Below are positions 44,843 through 54,780 of a stretch of 64,000 nucleotides of DNA, piece by piece. Source of the stretch: Selaginella moellendorffii (Eukaryota > Streptophyta > Lycopodiopsida > Selaginellales > Selaginellaceae). Location: NCBI RefSeq assembly GCF_000143415.4, contig NW_003314273.1, positions 906,175 through 970,174 on the forward strand, read 5' to 3'. The notes beneath the pieces were generated by a model. The model had not been told where the DNA came from and did not search any database. It was given only the letters and a program-made list of their open reading frames with translations. Position 1 is the first letter of the stretch, and the number at the start of each line of letters is the position of its first letter. The position numbers were made by a program, and so were the translations under genes.

Positions 44843-47299
44843 CTAAATCCCGAGCCCGGAAACGGAATAGGCTGGCCGGACGTAGCCGTCAAGACGGTTA
44901 CCTCCGTAGTACGTGCTGCTGCTGCTGCTGCTGCTGCTACCTTTGTTTCCTTTGCCAACCTCTAGCAGCGACAGTATCTCCGCAAACTCTTTCTCCTCGG
45001 GCTCCAGCACCTTCTTCGGAACGGGAGCGTCCTCCGTCGAGAAAATGGAAGTCAGGAGGCGTTCCAGGTCCAGAGAGTCATCAAAAGTCGAGTCCTCCAC
45101 GCCTGCTGTTTTGTACGCAAATGCCGTAGCATTCACAGGTGTGTGAGTGCTGGCCCAGTGTGTGGCAGTAGCGGCTGGTACTGGAGCTCTGTCCACTGCT
45201 TCCTCTTCACGCAACGCTGGGCCTTGAGCTTGCGTAACTGGAGCCAAAGAAACAGGTTCCTCTGTCCCTGCCTGGTCCGGAGCTGGCGCTTCGGAAGCTA
45301 CTTTCTCAGTGAAAGCTACTTTCGACGGCAACCCGCAGTCGTCTTCATCCTGAGCAGGAAAACATCCCTTGATCTCCACCTTTTTGCCCCTCATAGAAGT
45401 ATACCGGCTTTTCACCGCCTTGACTGCCGTCTCTGGCTGCTTGAAGAGAACGAATCCAAAGCCTCGCGACTTGACCTTCCCCGAGGTCTCGACGTGGCAT
45501 ATAACAACCGCCTCGTGAACCTCTCCATACTCGTACTCCATCTCGTCTCGGAGATCCTCGGAAGTCACATAAAGTGGCAGGCCCCCGACAAAGACTTTCC
45601 TGGCATCCACGAAGCCCTTCTTGTTCGTCGGATTGCTACTCCCTGCTGCTGCGTTTTTACTAGTGCGAGGATGAGCTGGACATCCCGGACTGCCGTCGGA
45701 GCGCCCGAACAGTGCAACCAGGCTCTCCCAAGGATGCATTTTCAGCGTCTTCTCGTCAACGTTTAGCAGCGCGTACATCTCGCGAGTCGGAGCAAGGTTG
45801 CATGGCTTCATGTTCCGGAGGTTGCAAACGTTCCTGTTTGCTCCATACTTGAGAAGGACCGCTGCGCAGTGTATATGGTTGTTAACCGCAGCATAGTGGA
45901 GTGGTGTCTCCTTCGTCGCAGCTATAACGTTGACACCTGATATGTCCTTCTTCAGCATCAGGCAGAGCGCGTCGCAGTGTCCGTGGCCGGCAGCTGTATG
46001 AATCGGTGTCGCACCGAGACGGTTTCCGAGCATAGTATTGGCACCCGCATCTAGCAGATTCTGGACGATGTCGAGGTTGACGCGCCGGTCATTTGAAGGT
46101 GTTGCTTGTCGGAGTATCCAGTGAAGAGGCGTATTTCCGTCACCATCTTGCTCGTTTACCGGAGCCCCGGAGCTTAGCAGCAATTTCACGACCTTGACGT
46201 CATTTCCCCGGCAAGCTCGGATCAAAGGCGCCGAGAAAGAGCTCTGAGGATGCGCCGTGAGTCTCGGATAAAAGAGCAGAACGCACTCCAAAAGCTTTGT
46301 AGCGATTGACAAGCTATCCTTCCCCTGTGGAGTATCCTGTCGCTTCTGTAAACTGTAAAAACTCCTAACCGGTAGCGCTGGTGATGCCTGCTTTGGAACT
46401 GCTGTGAACTTCTGCTGGTTTTGCTTGGACAAAATCCAAGACTTATCACTCGCGGCCGAGGTCTTCGTCTCGGGTTTCACGGATTTGAGCGACTGTTTTC
46501 CGCTATTCCCGCTGCTGGCAATTTTGATCTTGTAGCCGGTTCCGTCCACGTCCACTGGCGAAAAAGGTGTCGGAGGTAGAATGTAGGATAGAAGAAGATC
46601 CACAACGGTACCAGGAACTTCCACCTCCGATCTAGGAACAGCATTGGCGACCTGTCCGGCCGTGAGTAGAAGCGAAACCAGCGGCACCACCTTGAGATCC
46701 TTGAGCAGCTTGCATGCGATCGAACTTAGCTGGTCTTTGCAAACCGGGACTAGCAGCTGGATTGCGGACAAGTCCTTCTTCCTCACACTGTCCACTAGGT
46801 TCGCTGCCGGGGTGCTGACCACATCCTCCTGAGACTCAAGCTTGGAGCTCAGGAGAGCCTCTTCAAGAGGCAACAGCGCCGCCTTGTTCTTGAGGGAAAC
46901 GCTGGCACCATGCTTAAGAAGAACCTCGATGCACCTGGTGGAATGGTTCCGGCAAGCATGGTGAAGCCCGGATCGTCCCTCGCTGCTGTTGACGGCATCA
47001 ATGCGGGCCACTGGAAAGGATCTGATGCCAGTAAGCAGGAGCTCGCAACACTCCCAACAGTCGAGCGCGCAAACCAGATGGAAGAGCTTGGTGACTAGAG
47101 CGTCGTATGACGCTCGTTTGGTTTCCCCAGAAGCCAGCTTGCCGCTTTCTCGTTTAAGCGCTTCTTCCAGCTTACTTGCATCGTCGTTCTTGACGGCCTC
47201 GGTGAAAAACGCGTCCAATCCCTCCTCCAAGCTAATGTCCGACTCATGCGTTGTTAGATGCCGCTTGGATGAAGGCTTGTCCTGGAGACAGTGGAACAT
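44843..47299 (-). CDS. Ankyrin-repeat protein fused to a C-terminal RRM
   Basis: Intronless in its coding part: 818 codons from ATG 47299 (MFHCLQDKPSSKRHLTTHES) to the stop 44843-44845 (VSGLGI). The N-terminal ankyrin units start around residue 105 (EGRSGLHHACRNHSTRCIEV). A low-complexity Lys/Ser linker follows. A second ankyrin block lies at about residues 365-490: APLIRACRGNDVKVVKLLLS, GNTPLHWILRQ, LGATPIHTAAGHGHCDALCL, KETPLHYAAVNNHIHCAAVL. An RRM follows at about residues 590-660: RKVFVGGLPLYVTSEDLRDE, KSRGFGFVLFKQPETAVKAV. The tail is Pro/Ala/Thr-rich with an eight-serine run from a CTG microsatellite. An AG acceptor just upstream (47320) means a leader intron. The combination suggests a protein-tethered RNA-binding role; the target is unknown. 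Confidence 0.86.
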   Translation of the reverse strand: MFHCLQDKPSSKRHLTTHESDISLEEGLDAFFTEAVKNDDASKLEEALKRESGKLASGETKRASYDALVTKLFHLVCALDCWECCELLLTGIRSFPVARIDAVNSSEGRSGLHHACRNHSTRCIEVLLKHGASVSLKNKAALLPLEEALLSSKLESQEDVVSTPAANLVDSVRKKDLSAIQLLVPVCKDQLSSIACKLLKDLKVVPLVSLLLTAGQVANAVPRSEVEVPGTVVDLLLSYILPPTPFSPVDVDGTGYKIKIASSGNSGKQSLKSVKPETKTSAASDKSWILSKQNQQKFTAVPKQASPALPVRSFYSLQKRQDTPQGKDSLSIATKLLECVLLFYPRLTAHPQSSFSAPLIRACRGNDVKVVKLLLSSGAPVNEQDGDGNTPLHWILRQATPSNDRRVNLDIVQNLLDAGANTMLGNRLGATPIHTAAGHGHCDALCLMLKKDISGVNVIAATKETPLHYAAVNNHIHCAAVLLKYGANRNVCNLRNMKPCNLAPTREMYALLNVDEKTLKMHPWESLVALFGRSDGSPGCPAHPRTSKNAAAGSSNPTNKKGFVDARKVFVGGLPLYVTSEDLRDEMEYEYGEVHEAVVICHVETSGKVKSRGFGFVLFKQPETAVKAVKSRYTSMRGKKVEIKGCFPAQDEDDCGLPSKVAFTEKVASEAPAPDQAGTEEPVSLAPVTQAQGPALREEEAVDRAPVPAATATHWASTHTPVNATAFAYKTAGVEDSTFDDSLDLERLLTSIFSTEDAPVPKKVLEPEEKEFAEILSLLEVGKGNKGSSSSSSSSTYYGGNRLDGYVRPAYSVSGLGI

Positions 47300-47777
47300 A
47301 TTGATCGGCGCGGTCTCCTGCAAGAATCGAGAGGAGAGCGTTAGATCGACGAAGTGCCGCCTCGATTAGCAAGGAAAGAACTGGCATTTGTAGCAAGCAA
47401 CCAAGATCACTGGCAAGGAATGAAAGAAAGAAATCGGAAACGGAAGAGCCCGAAATATCCCAGGGCAAGCATCGATTCCGATGGCGCTCGCTGCCTAGAC
47501 GACGATCTCGATCGACTCACCCCGGAATAGCTAGGATCGATCGGGAAAGCTCGCGATTTTCCCTGGCGCCTTCCTCCTCTCGGAGCGCATTCTTGTGAAA
47601 CAAAAAATTATGCTAGGTAGAGATATTCCGCTAATACACACCGTTTTCTTAAGGATATGCCGTTAGCAGGATATTCTGTTAGCTCGTGTTGGGGGTCAAA
47701 ATTAAGGTAATCGCTTTCTCCCATTTAGCTCTAGCCTTGTTCTCGATCGAGGGATTCTTTCCCACGCTTTGCCAGGG
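47300..47777. promoter_or_regulatory. Divergent upstream region of ANK-RRM and ARMH3-like genes
   Basis: About 480 bases between start codons. The part next to the ANK-RRM gene (47320-47580) reads as a spliced 5' leader on the minus strand. 47600-47690 has repeated GATATTCCGCTAA / GATATTCTGTTAGC-like words. No gene of its own. Confidence 0.35.
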
Positions 47778-50036
47778 ATGCTACCCCGGATTACTCCAGA
47801 GAAATCGTTCAAGGAGAAGTATGTGTCGCTGTGCGAGGAGATCTTCTCCGGGAGGAGCCCGATCCAATTCGCGCGGGATCGAGGAATCCAGGGCCGCACT
47901 GCCCTAACCAGATTCTGGGACGAGCTCCTCTTGCTCAAGGTAGCTCCTAGATCGCCCGCATTGTCTAGAATTTGCATTCTTGTTAGGTGAACCAGGAATT
48001 CCTGGCGCAATGCGTCTCGAGCAGGACGGAGGAGGAGCTCCGGCATGGATTAAAGCCGATTATCAACGAAATCTTTGCAGCTTGCGTGACGTGAGTGAGT
48101 TGTGAGTTGAGTTCGTCGATCGAGGAGTATAGAAATCTTCTTCTTCTGCTTCACAGGTATCTAAGCGATGAGAATTTTATCCGAGTCGCTCACGCGCTGG
48201 AGAGCCTCGCGGTTCTCACCAGAGAGATTTTTCGAAAGCGATTCAGCCAACAGGTGAGCGATTGAGTGAGGAAGATTTCCATCGAGATTTACGTTTCTTC
48301 GCAGGGTGTGACCATTACATTGTTGCTTGCTGGCTCGCCAGATAACGCAGACACGTTTTTTCGACGATTGATCTCCAGCGTTGGAACTCTTCTGGCGAGA
48401 GACAATGTTCCAGTTCTTGTGAAGTCCCTCGGGCTAAGGTACGTGAACTTTTGTCCTTCTCGAGAGTTTGATCCGAGTGGAATCCTTGCAGGCTGTGCTT
48501 GACCATCTTAACAGCCACGGACAACGTAAACTCCAATCCCATCACCAGCTATTTCTTCTCCAACAACATTCTCGACCACCTCGTCTCAACGTTGTCCGTC
48601 AAGCTCTCCGCGGATAGAAAACGGCTGGAACTTGATGCGGTGTTGGTGCTCCTGCTGCTGCTTCTGTGGAGAGAAAGCGAGAACGCCTACGTTTCCAGGC
48701 TAGCATCTCCGACAGCCCCTCTCCAAGTCCTGCTCAACACAACGGCGTCAATGCTCTCGCAATCGTCAAACTCCGAGAACAACTTACCAGCCTCTTCTCC
48801 AAGTTCCGCATGGGAATGGGACAGCATGGTTGGATACATGAGCGGCTTGCTTGGTTTCACGGGCTCGGACTACCATCCCAATGGTGCTGCCAGGGAAAAG
48901 GACTGCGATTCCAGGAGCTGTGGTCTTTTGCTGCTCTATGTTCTTGTGTACCATAGTCCAGCTTTCAAGTCCAACCAGGTAAATCTTTCCGTTCGTCTTT
49001 GAAGATGACAACATCGTTCGTCGCAGATCTGGCCAGCAGTGACGGATGACCAGGCAGCTATTGTCGGGGGTCAGTCTTTGTGTACGCTCTGGGCTGGCGT
49101 CTTCAAGACTTTCATCGGCCTCTGCAGAGACGAGTTCCTGGTTGCAACCATGTCCAGTCCAGAGAAAACTCTACGGGCGAAGCTGGCGCTGACGATACTC
49201 CGGTGCATTTTCGAGACCCCTGTAGCGTCTCACTACCTCTGGCACTGTGATGCAGACTTGTCGCTGAGAAAAGGTCCTCCTGGCCAGCTTATCTTCAAGA
49301 GCCTATCTTGTGACTTGGTGGAGAAAGCAGCCAATATGTTGGCAGACGCTTCCATTGATCCAGAACTCACGTACCGAGCTGCCGTGTTGGTTCCACTCGC
49401 TCTCAAGACTGTGAAGGCCCAAGCCTGGCAGCTCCCATCTTCAAGCTTGAATTCGACGTCACTTTGGCAGGCTCTCGTCGCCTCCTGTGCCAGGTGTGGA
49501 AACTCCACCTTTTTTCAGAAGCCAGGAGGAGCTGAGGCAGCAGAACTGGTAGCAGGGATCTTAGAGTGGTGCCTGGTCGTCAGCCAGGACATTTTCGAAG
49601 GAACAGAGGAAACGGAGGCACTTCACGCGACAGTGATGTCTAACATCAACGCCCTCGAGCAGCTCTCGGATGTGGCAGCATCATCTGGAAGTCCAGCAAA
49701 CAAAACTCAGCTGGTAAGTTTGCAGTCGCTGGAAGAAAATCTTACGTTGTGTGATTCTTCTTCCAGGTGAACGTAGCTGCTGTCAAGTATCACTACGAGG
49801 TCCAGATCGCTGCTCTCGGTGTTCGCGGCCAACCAAACTTCCAGCAAGCTCTCGCGGGAGTGAAGAAGAAGGGCGTGGCGAATTTGAAGCTCAAGGCAAA
49901 ACACGCTGGGCCTGGACGTGTGTACATCGAGGGGACTCCCGAAACGCGCCTGTTAAACAGTCTCACAAAACTCATACTCAGTGCTCACAGAAACAAAATG
50001 CTTGTAATTCCCAAGCTCGAGAACGAAGCAATTTAG
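47778..50036 (+). CDS. Armadillo-like helical domain protein (ARMH3/C10orf76-like)
   Basis: ATG 47778 (MLPRITPEKSFKEKYVSLCE) begins an all-helical protein with FSGRSPIQFARDRGIQGR, TRFWDELLLLKVNQEFLAQC, then LSDENFIRVAHALESLAVLT. Exons at 48305-48443 and 48490-48980 carry TITLLLAGSPDNADTFFRRL and ATDNVNSNPITSYFFSNNIL. The rest runs through WAGVFKTFIGLCRDEFL, LTILRCIFETPVASHYLW, LWQALVASCARCGNST to FNVAAVKYHYEVQIA-type sequence in the last exon (VNVAAVKYHYEVQIAALGVR), stop TAG 50034-50036. The FWDELLLLKVN pattern and helical layout fit the DUF1741 family including human ARMH3, linked to Golgi PI4-kinase recruitment. Function in plants is unproven. About seven introns. Confidence 0.68.
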
Positions 50037-50105
50037 TATCAAACCAAGCGTCCAACAAATTTCGCCTAGCGACCTCCCATCTATGCGATTCCAAACAAAC
50101 GAAAA

Positions 50106-50367
50106 TTAACGAGAAAATGGGAGAAAAGAAGATCCACTCACTGTGATCACTTCCATCTCTTCCTTGGACAATGGCACCCGCTTTGGTTGAATCGAGGCAC
50201 TCCCAGCGCCGCTAGAAGCGCCCGTAGGAGTCGGAATTGATGGCGCTTTCCCGCCTGTAAATCCATGATCGAATAAAAAAATGCTGCGAGAAATCTCTAC
50301 CGGATGCCGCGCGACGATCCGGGAACTTGATCTTTGGAATGCGCTTGAGAATTTGCTGCCCGGCCAT
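50106..50367 (-). CDS. Small conserved plant protein of unknown function
   Basis: Two exons: ATG 50367 (MAGQQILKRIPKIKFPDRRA, ending AS), a 47-bp GT-AG intron, then GGKAPSIPTPTGASSGAGSA and IQPKRVPLSKEEMEVITVSG, ending FSR with TAA 50106-50108. The protein is about 70 residues: a basic amphipathic start, a Ser/Gly/Pro linker and a C-terminal KRVPxSKEExE motif. I have seen this pattern in small uncharacterised plant proteins with a possible mitochondrial location, but know no function. Only 58 bases separate its ATG from the DAD1 ATG. Its 3' end faces the ARMH3-like gene 69 bases away. Confidence 0.68.
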
Positions 50368-50425
50368 CCTTTCTTTCTCGTCAAAAACCCAAATCTTTGC
50401 TTTAGGGCTACCAAGAACCCTAGCT
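50368..50425. promoter_or_regulatory. 58-bp head-to-head gap of the small protein gene and DAD1
   Basis: Contains TTTAGGGCTACCAAGAACCCTAGC (about 50401-50424), telo-box-like words on both strands. At 58 bases, at least one transcript must begin inside the opposite gene. Confidence 0.5.
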
Positions 50426-51037
50426 ATGGACGACGCGCGGGCGCTTGTTACGTCGCTCAGATCCGCGTACACCGCCACTCCGACGAAGCTCAAGGTAGAG
50501 ATTTTGAGATTGCCATTCCGCGATCTGATCTAACTCCTGGTTTCTTAGCTGATCGATCTCTATGTCGCCTATGCCGTGATCACAGCGATTGTCCAGGTTT
50601 GTTGGAATTCTCTCGCGATTGACGGCTGATTCTTTGTTTGCTGCTCCAGACCTTGTTCATGGCTGTGGTTGGATCTTTTCCTTTCAATGCATTTCTCTCG
50701 GGGGTTTTGTCCTGCGTAGGAACGGCTGTTCTGGCTGGTATGTCTATAGATCGATCGAGAGTTCTATTTTCCATGCTTTTTTTCTTGGTTGTGTGTTTTT
50801 CGACGACAAAACTTCCATTTTTGTTTTTTTGTTTTTGTTTTTGTTTTTCCAGTTTGCTTAAGGATGCAAGTAAACAAAGCCAACAAAGAATTCAAGGTAA
50901 GCAAGCAGTGAATTCAACTAGGCTACAAGGATAGTTCTTTCTTTTCTTCTCAGGATCTTCCACCGGAGAGGGCCTTCGCTGATTTCGTCCTGTGCAATCT
51001 GGTCCTTCACCTGGTAATCATGAATTTCCTAGGATGA
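50426..51037 (+). CDS. DAD1: DAD1/OST2 subunit of oligosaccharyltransferase
   Basis: Small ER membrane subunit of the complex that transfers the lipid-linked glycan to asparagine residues in nascent proteins. ATG 50426 (MDDARALVTSLRSAYTATPT) precedes KLKLIDLYVAYAVITAIVQT and the helices TLFMAVVGSFPFNAFLSGVL and SCVGTAVLAVCLRMQVNKAN. The end is LPPERAFADFVLCNLVLHLV then MNFLG, stop TGA 51035-51037. Five exons with introns of about 50-110 bases, all consistent with frame. Length of about 110 residues and the sequence are typical for plant DAD1. Confidence 0.95.
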
Positions 51038-51754
51038 GAGAAACTCTTCCTTCGTGCTCGTTTCTTACAAAGACAACGAAGAACTTTGACGGATTTTTGT
51101 CCATGAATTAAACCTTAGAGAGCTCGCACCTCTCACCTCTTGTGGACGTTAGACAGGGACTAGAGCACCACTTCCGGGAAGCTCGCCTAGTTTTCGATCA
51201 GATCAAGCAGCTTTATGCTCAGCACGGTGAGATATTCCGATTGATGCCTCGGGAAACATGCCGTGAATGAACTCGACAAGCCAAAGAGGTTTTTTTCCGC
51301 CTTGCTCCAGCAAACACTAAGAATCGACGTGGACGATGATGATCACCATCATCATGGATGATTGAGGGTCTCCAGTCAGCTAGGCGAGGTGGACTCCATG
51401 ACATTGTGCTTAATAAAATCAGAGCTGCTCTCCAGAAGAACCGCTGCATTCCATTCAGGAATTAGAGTAACTCATAGACCTCCAAAAAATATCAATCATG
51501 TTTAAATTAAAATGTTTATTTACCACTTATTATATTAAAAATTGATTTTGTATAATCTTTCACCCTTATAGCATGAAACATTTTAATTATATAAAAATAA
51601 AAATACAAAACCATAATGTGATATGGGAATAAGTATATTAGTTAAGGTTTAAACTTTTATTTATATATAAAAATAGATAGACCAAATTCAATTCTAATCT
51701 ATATGCTATAATATTATAATTAATGTATTAGGGGTAATATCATCATCGTCATTC
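51038..51754. other. DAD1 3' flank with an unrecognised gene fragment, then AT-rich DNA
   Basis: 51110-51400 looks once-coding on the plus strand: one frame reads SPLVDVRQGLEHHFREARLV then FDQIKQLYAQHGEIF; a later piece in another frame reads NELDKPKRFFSALLQQTLRI, then four Asp and four His. AATAAAAT at 51412 could be a poly(A) signal. I do not recognise the source gene. 51480-51740 is AT-rich spacer. Confidence 0.4.
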
Positions 51755-54700
51755 CAAACACATTGTACTCCACAGGTGGATGATGATGAGAATTGTAGCG
51801 CTGTTGTTATCACACTTGTACGTAACTTAAGTGTTCAGCAAACTTTATTTAGACAAGTGGAAAAATGTTTATCAAATATTGATCCCACGACATAGCATCG
51901 GCAGCTCGTGACAATCGCAAAGGTAAACCCAACTTCGTTGGTAATATTGGATTATAACCATATAGGAGTTTATAACTAACAAAACTTTGCACCCCTGTGA
52001 CATATGCATATTGAAGAAACGGCAAATAACTATCATAATTCGAATGCTGAAAGTTCACATACTTCGCAATCATCTCTTTGAACGTCTGAATGAACCGTTC
52101 CACTAGTCTATATGATTGTGGATGATAAGCATTTGTGAAAGTGTGGCGTATCCCCAACCAAGACATCACAACATGAAATACCTTAACCATAAATGCGGGA
52201 CCATTATCCGAAAGAATCCGCTCTGGACAAAAATGCTGAAACACCACTTGATTAAGGAGGAAGTATCAAACAGCAGTTGCAGGCATGCTAGCAAGAGCAC
52301 CAACTTCCACCCAGCGAGTCAAGTAGTTAGAAGCAATGATAACATACTCATTGTCAGCAGTCGATTGTGGAAAAGGTCCTATAAGGTCAAATGCCACCAA
52401 CTCAAACAGATGGGAAACTACAATTGACTCCAACTGTCCTTTCGTAGCACGAGGGGGAGTATTACAAGCTTGACACCAAATACAACTACACACATACCGA
52501 ATAATATCATGTCACATCTCCGGCCAATAAAAAGACCTACGTAGCTTCTTGATTACACAACAATGTCCCATATGCCCACCTAAAACAAGAGAATCATGAT
52601 AAGCATGGAGAAACCGCGAAATAAAGACAGAAGGCACCACCAGTCATAAATGATCATCAGGATCTGTCCCCACAAAATTAAAAAAAGGCCGTGTTCAAAG
52701 TGATATTGAGAATGTAAATGCTGGAAAGGCAAGTCATTAGCAAATGATGCAAGATTTTCAAACCCATCTCGAATCCTTCAAATCCACGAATCAATCTTTT
52801 GAGCTTTATGAAACTCATCAAGACAAGGTAGATCTTGCTCTGCACCTTGTGGACACTAAACGTCAAGTACAGCAACCGCTGACAGCACAAAATCCTCATC
52901 TAGAAAATCCACAAATGCTGGAATAATAGACTCGTAAAAAACATGAGACGAAAGTGGAGAAGGAAGAGGAGTTCGAGAAAGGGCATTAGCATCATCCATA
53001 GAACTCCTTGGGCAATGAACAACATCAAAACCATATATCTTGCCAGTACCTAGAAGCAAGATCTAGCTTAGTGAACCAATAACTTTGCCCCAGACGATCC
53101 AAAAGATTAGCAGTGTAAGGAAGAGGGTGCACATTTGGGATTGTCACTTCGTTTAATGGACGATAGTCAATGCAGAAATGAATACTCCCATCAGATTTTG
53201 TCACAAGATGAAATTCACATGCCTAAGGACTTCGCAACTTCCGAATAACACCCTTCTCCAACATCTTTTTGACGTTTGCATGTAAAATCTTGATTTCTTT
53301 GGGTGACTGATGACAAATAGGAACTTTGATTGGACGAACATCCCCAATTAGAATCAGATGATGTGTGGCAATTTTGGCCCCAGACGATAGGTCAAATTCA
53401 AAGAGGTCAAAATACTCCTTCATGAGCTGGTTAACCGCCGCAACATAAAGATTGGATCGGAAAAGGGAAGAGCAAAACAAGACAGAAACATAGGAGGAAA
53501 TAGTGGGAGGACAAAAGTAATGGAAGCAGAGATAAAAAAAGAGGGACGAAGAAGTACGAAAGTGAGAGGAATGAAGGAAATATAAGGAAATATGAAACAA
53601 AGGGGAGAGACCTCAAAGTCACATTTGGCATGATTGTGCTACAATCAATCCATACCAAAGATGAAGTCAAAAGCTTGACTCAGCACCACCCACAATGACT
53701 ACAACCCAAGCTCGAGATTGCCTATACGCACAACCAGATTTGCCTCATCCCGTGCACATGCTTATGTACGGCCGTTGCCATAAAGAATGAAAATTGGCTC
53801 CGCCACATGATGTAAGTGTAGACAGCAACGTGTGGCAACAAGTCGAGCAATAGAAGATAAACTTGAACCTGTATCAACCAACACAGAGAGAATAATAGGA
53901 GACCTCTTGTTATAAAAATGAGCTTGGAAAGTAAACACTGGATGAACTGGTGCCAAGTGAACCCCTTGATGATACTCTCGAAAGAAAAATAGAGGGGTCA
54001 CTGACTTATTCGTGTAAGGTCCCTTCATTATTCGCGTGACTCTTCTTTTCCCAAATGCATCTCGGCGTCCAAACCTTCCACTACAGCAACACCAATATGA
54101 TGTTGTTGACACCAAGGTTTCCACCCAGAAAATGAAGGTTGCCAATCCGGAAAACGCCGACAACATTGATAAGTGTGACCAACTTCATCATATACCCAAC
54201 AACGAACGTCACAGCCATGACCATGTCCTCGGCCTTGTCCTTGGACTTGAGCAGCAATAGCATCAACCTCCATTAGAGCAGGACCATCGCCCAGAGGAAG
54301 TGGAGAGGAAGGACGTGCAGCAAGAAGTGAAAGAGACGACGTTTCATAATGTTGTGCCAAGCAAAGAGCATCATCAAAGGTGGTTGGAGCAAGTGCATGG
54401 ACAAGTCCAACAAGATTTTAACGAAATGCTAGCCACAAAATTCCTAGCTTGATCCGTTCTGACATATTTGGCTCCACATGAAATAAGAGGCTTTGGAAAT
54501 GAACACTAAATTGCATCACTGACTCAAATGGCCCTTAACGAAGATGATGCAATTGTTAAAAGACATCATCACAATAATTGGTATGTTCGAATGCGCATTT
54601 GAAGATGTCTAAGAGAACACTTCAATCCCCACGAGTGGCTGCGCTCAAACCATTGTACCACTACAGCACCATCCTTTGGAGACACATGGGAAACTCACGC

Positions 54701-54780
54701 AAACATCGAGCATCATCCCAAAAATAATATGTGGCAATCACCATGAAATGATCAAACTAATAGTACACATCATCCCCAGG
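51755..54780 (-). mobile_element. Degenerate Ty3/gypsy retrotransposon, copy 2
   Basis: Minus-strand order: gag (about 54780-54530), altered CCHC knuckle (CWVYDEVGHTYQC, second Cys replaced), protease with DTGSS (53995-53760), a gap, a short reverse-transcriptase piece (DYRPLNEV; DRLGQSYWFTKLDLASRYWQ at about 53170-53045), then directly the post-RNase H linker (DVVHCPRSSMDDANALSR), zinc-binding CQAC region and integrase core pieces (VAFDLIGPFPQS; RILSDNGPAFMVKVFHVVMS; ANAYHPQS-like). Most of reverse transcriptase and RNase H is deleted, so the copy is non-autonomous. It is the sister of the 23-25 kb copy. Terminal repeats not found. Confidence 0.78.

Noticed and set aside
47299-47323. Start of the ANK-RRM gene at 47323
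   Set aside because: The codon there is TTG and lies at a CAG splice acceptor; the first ATG in frame is 47299.
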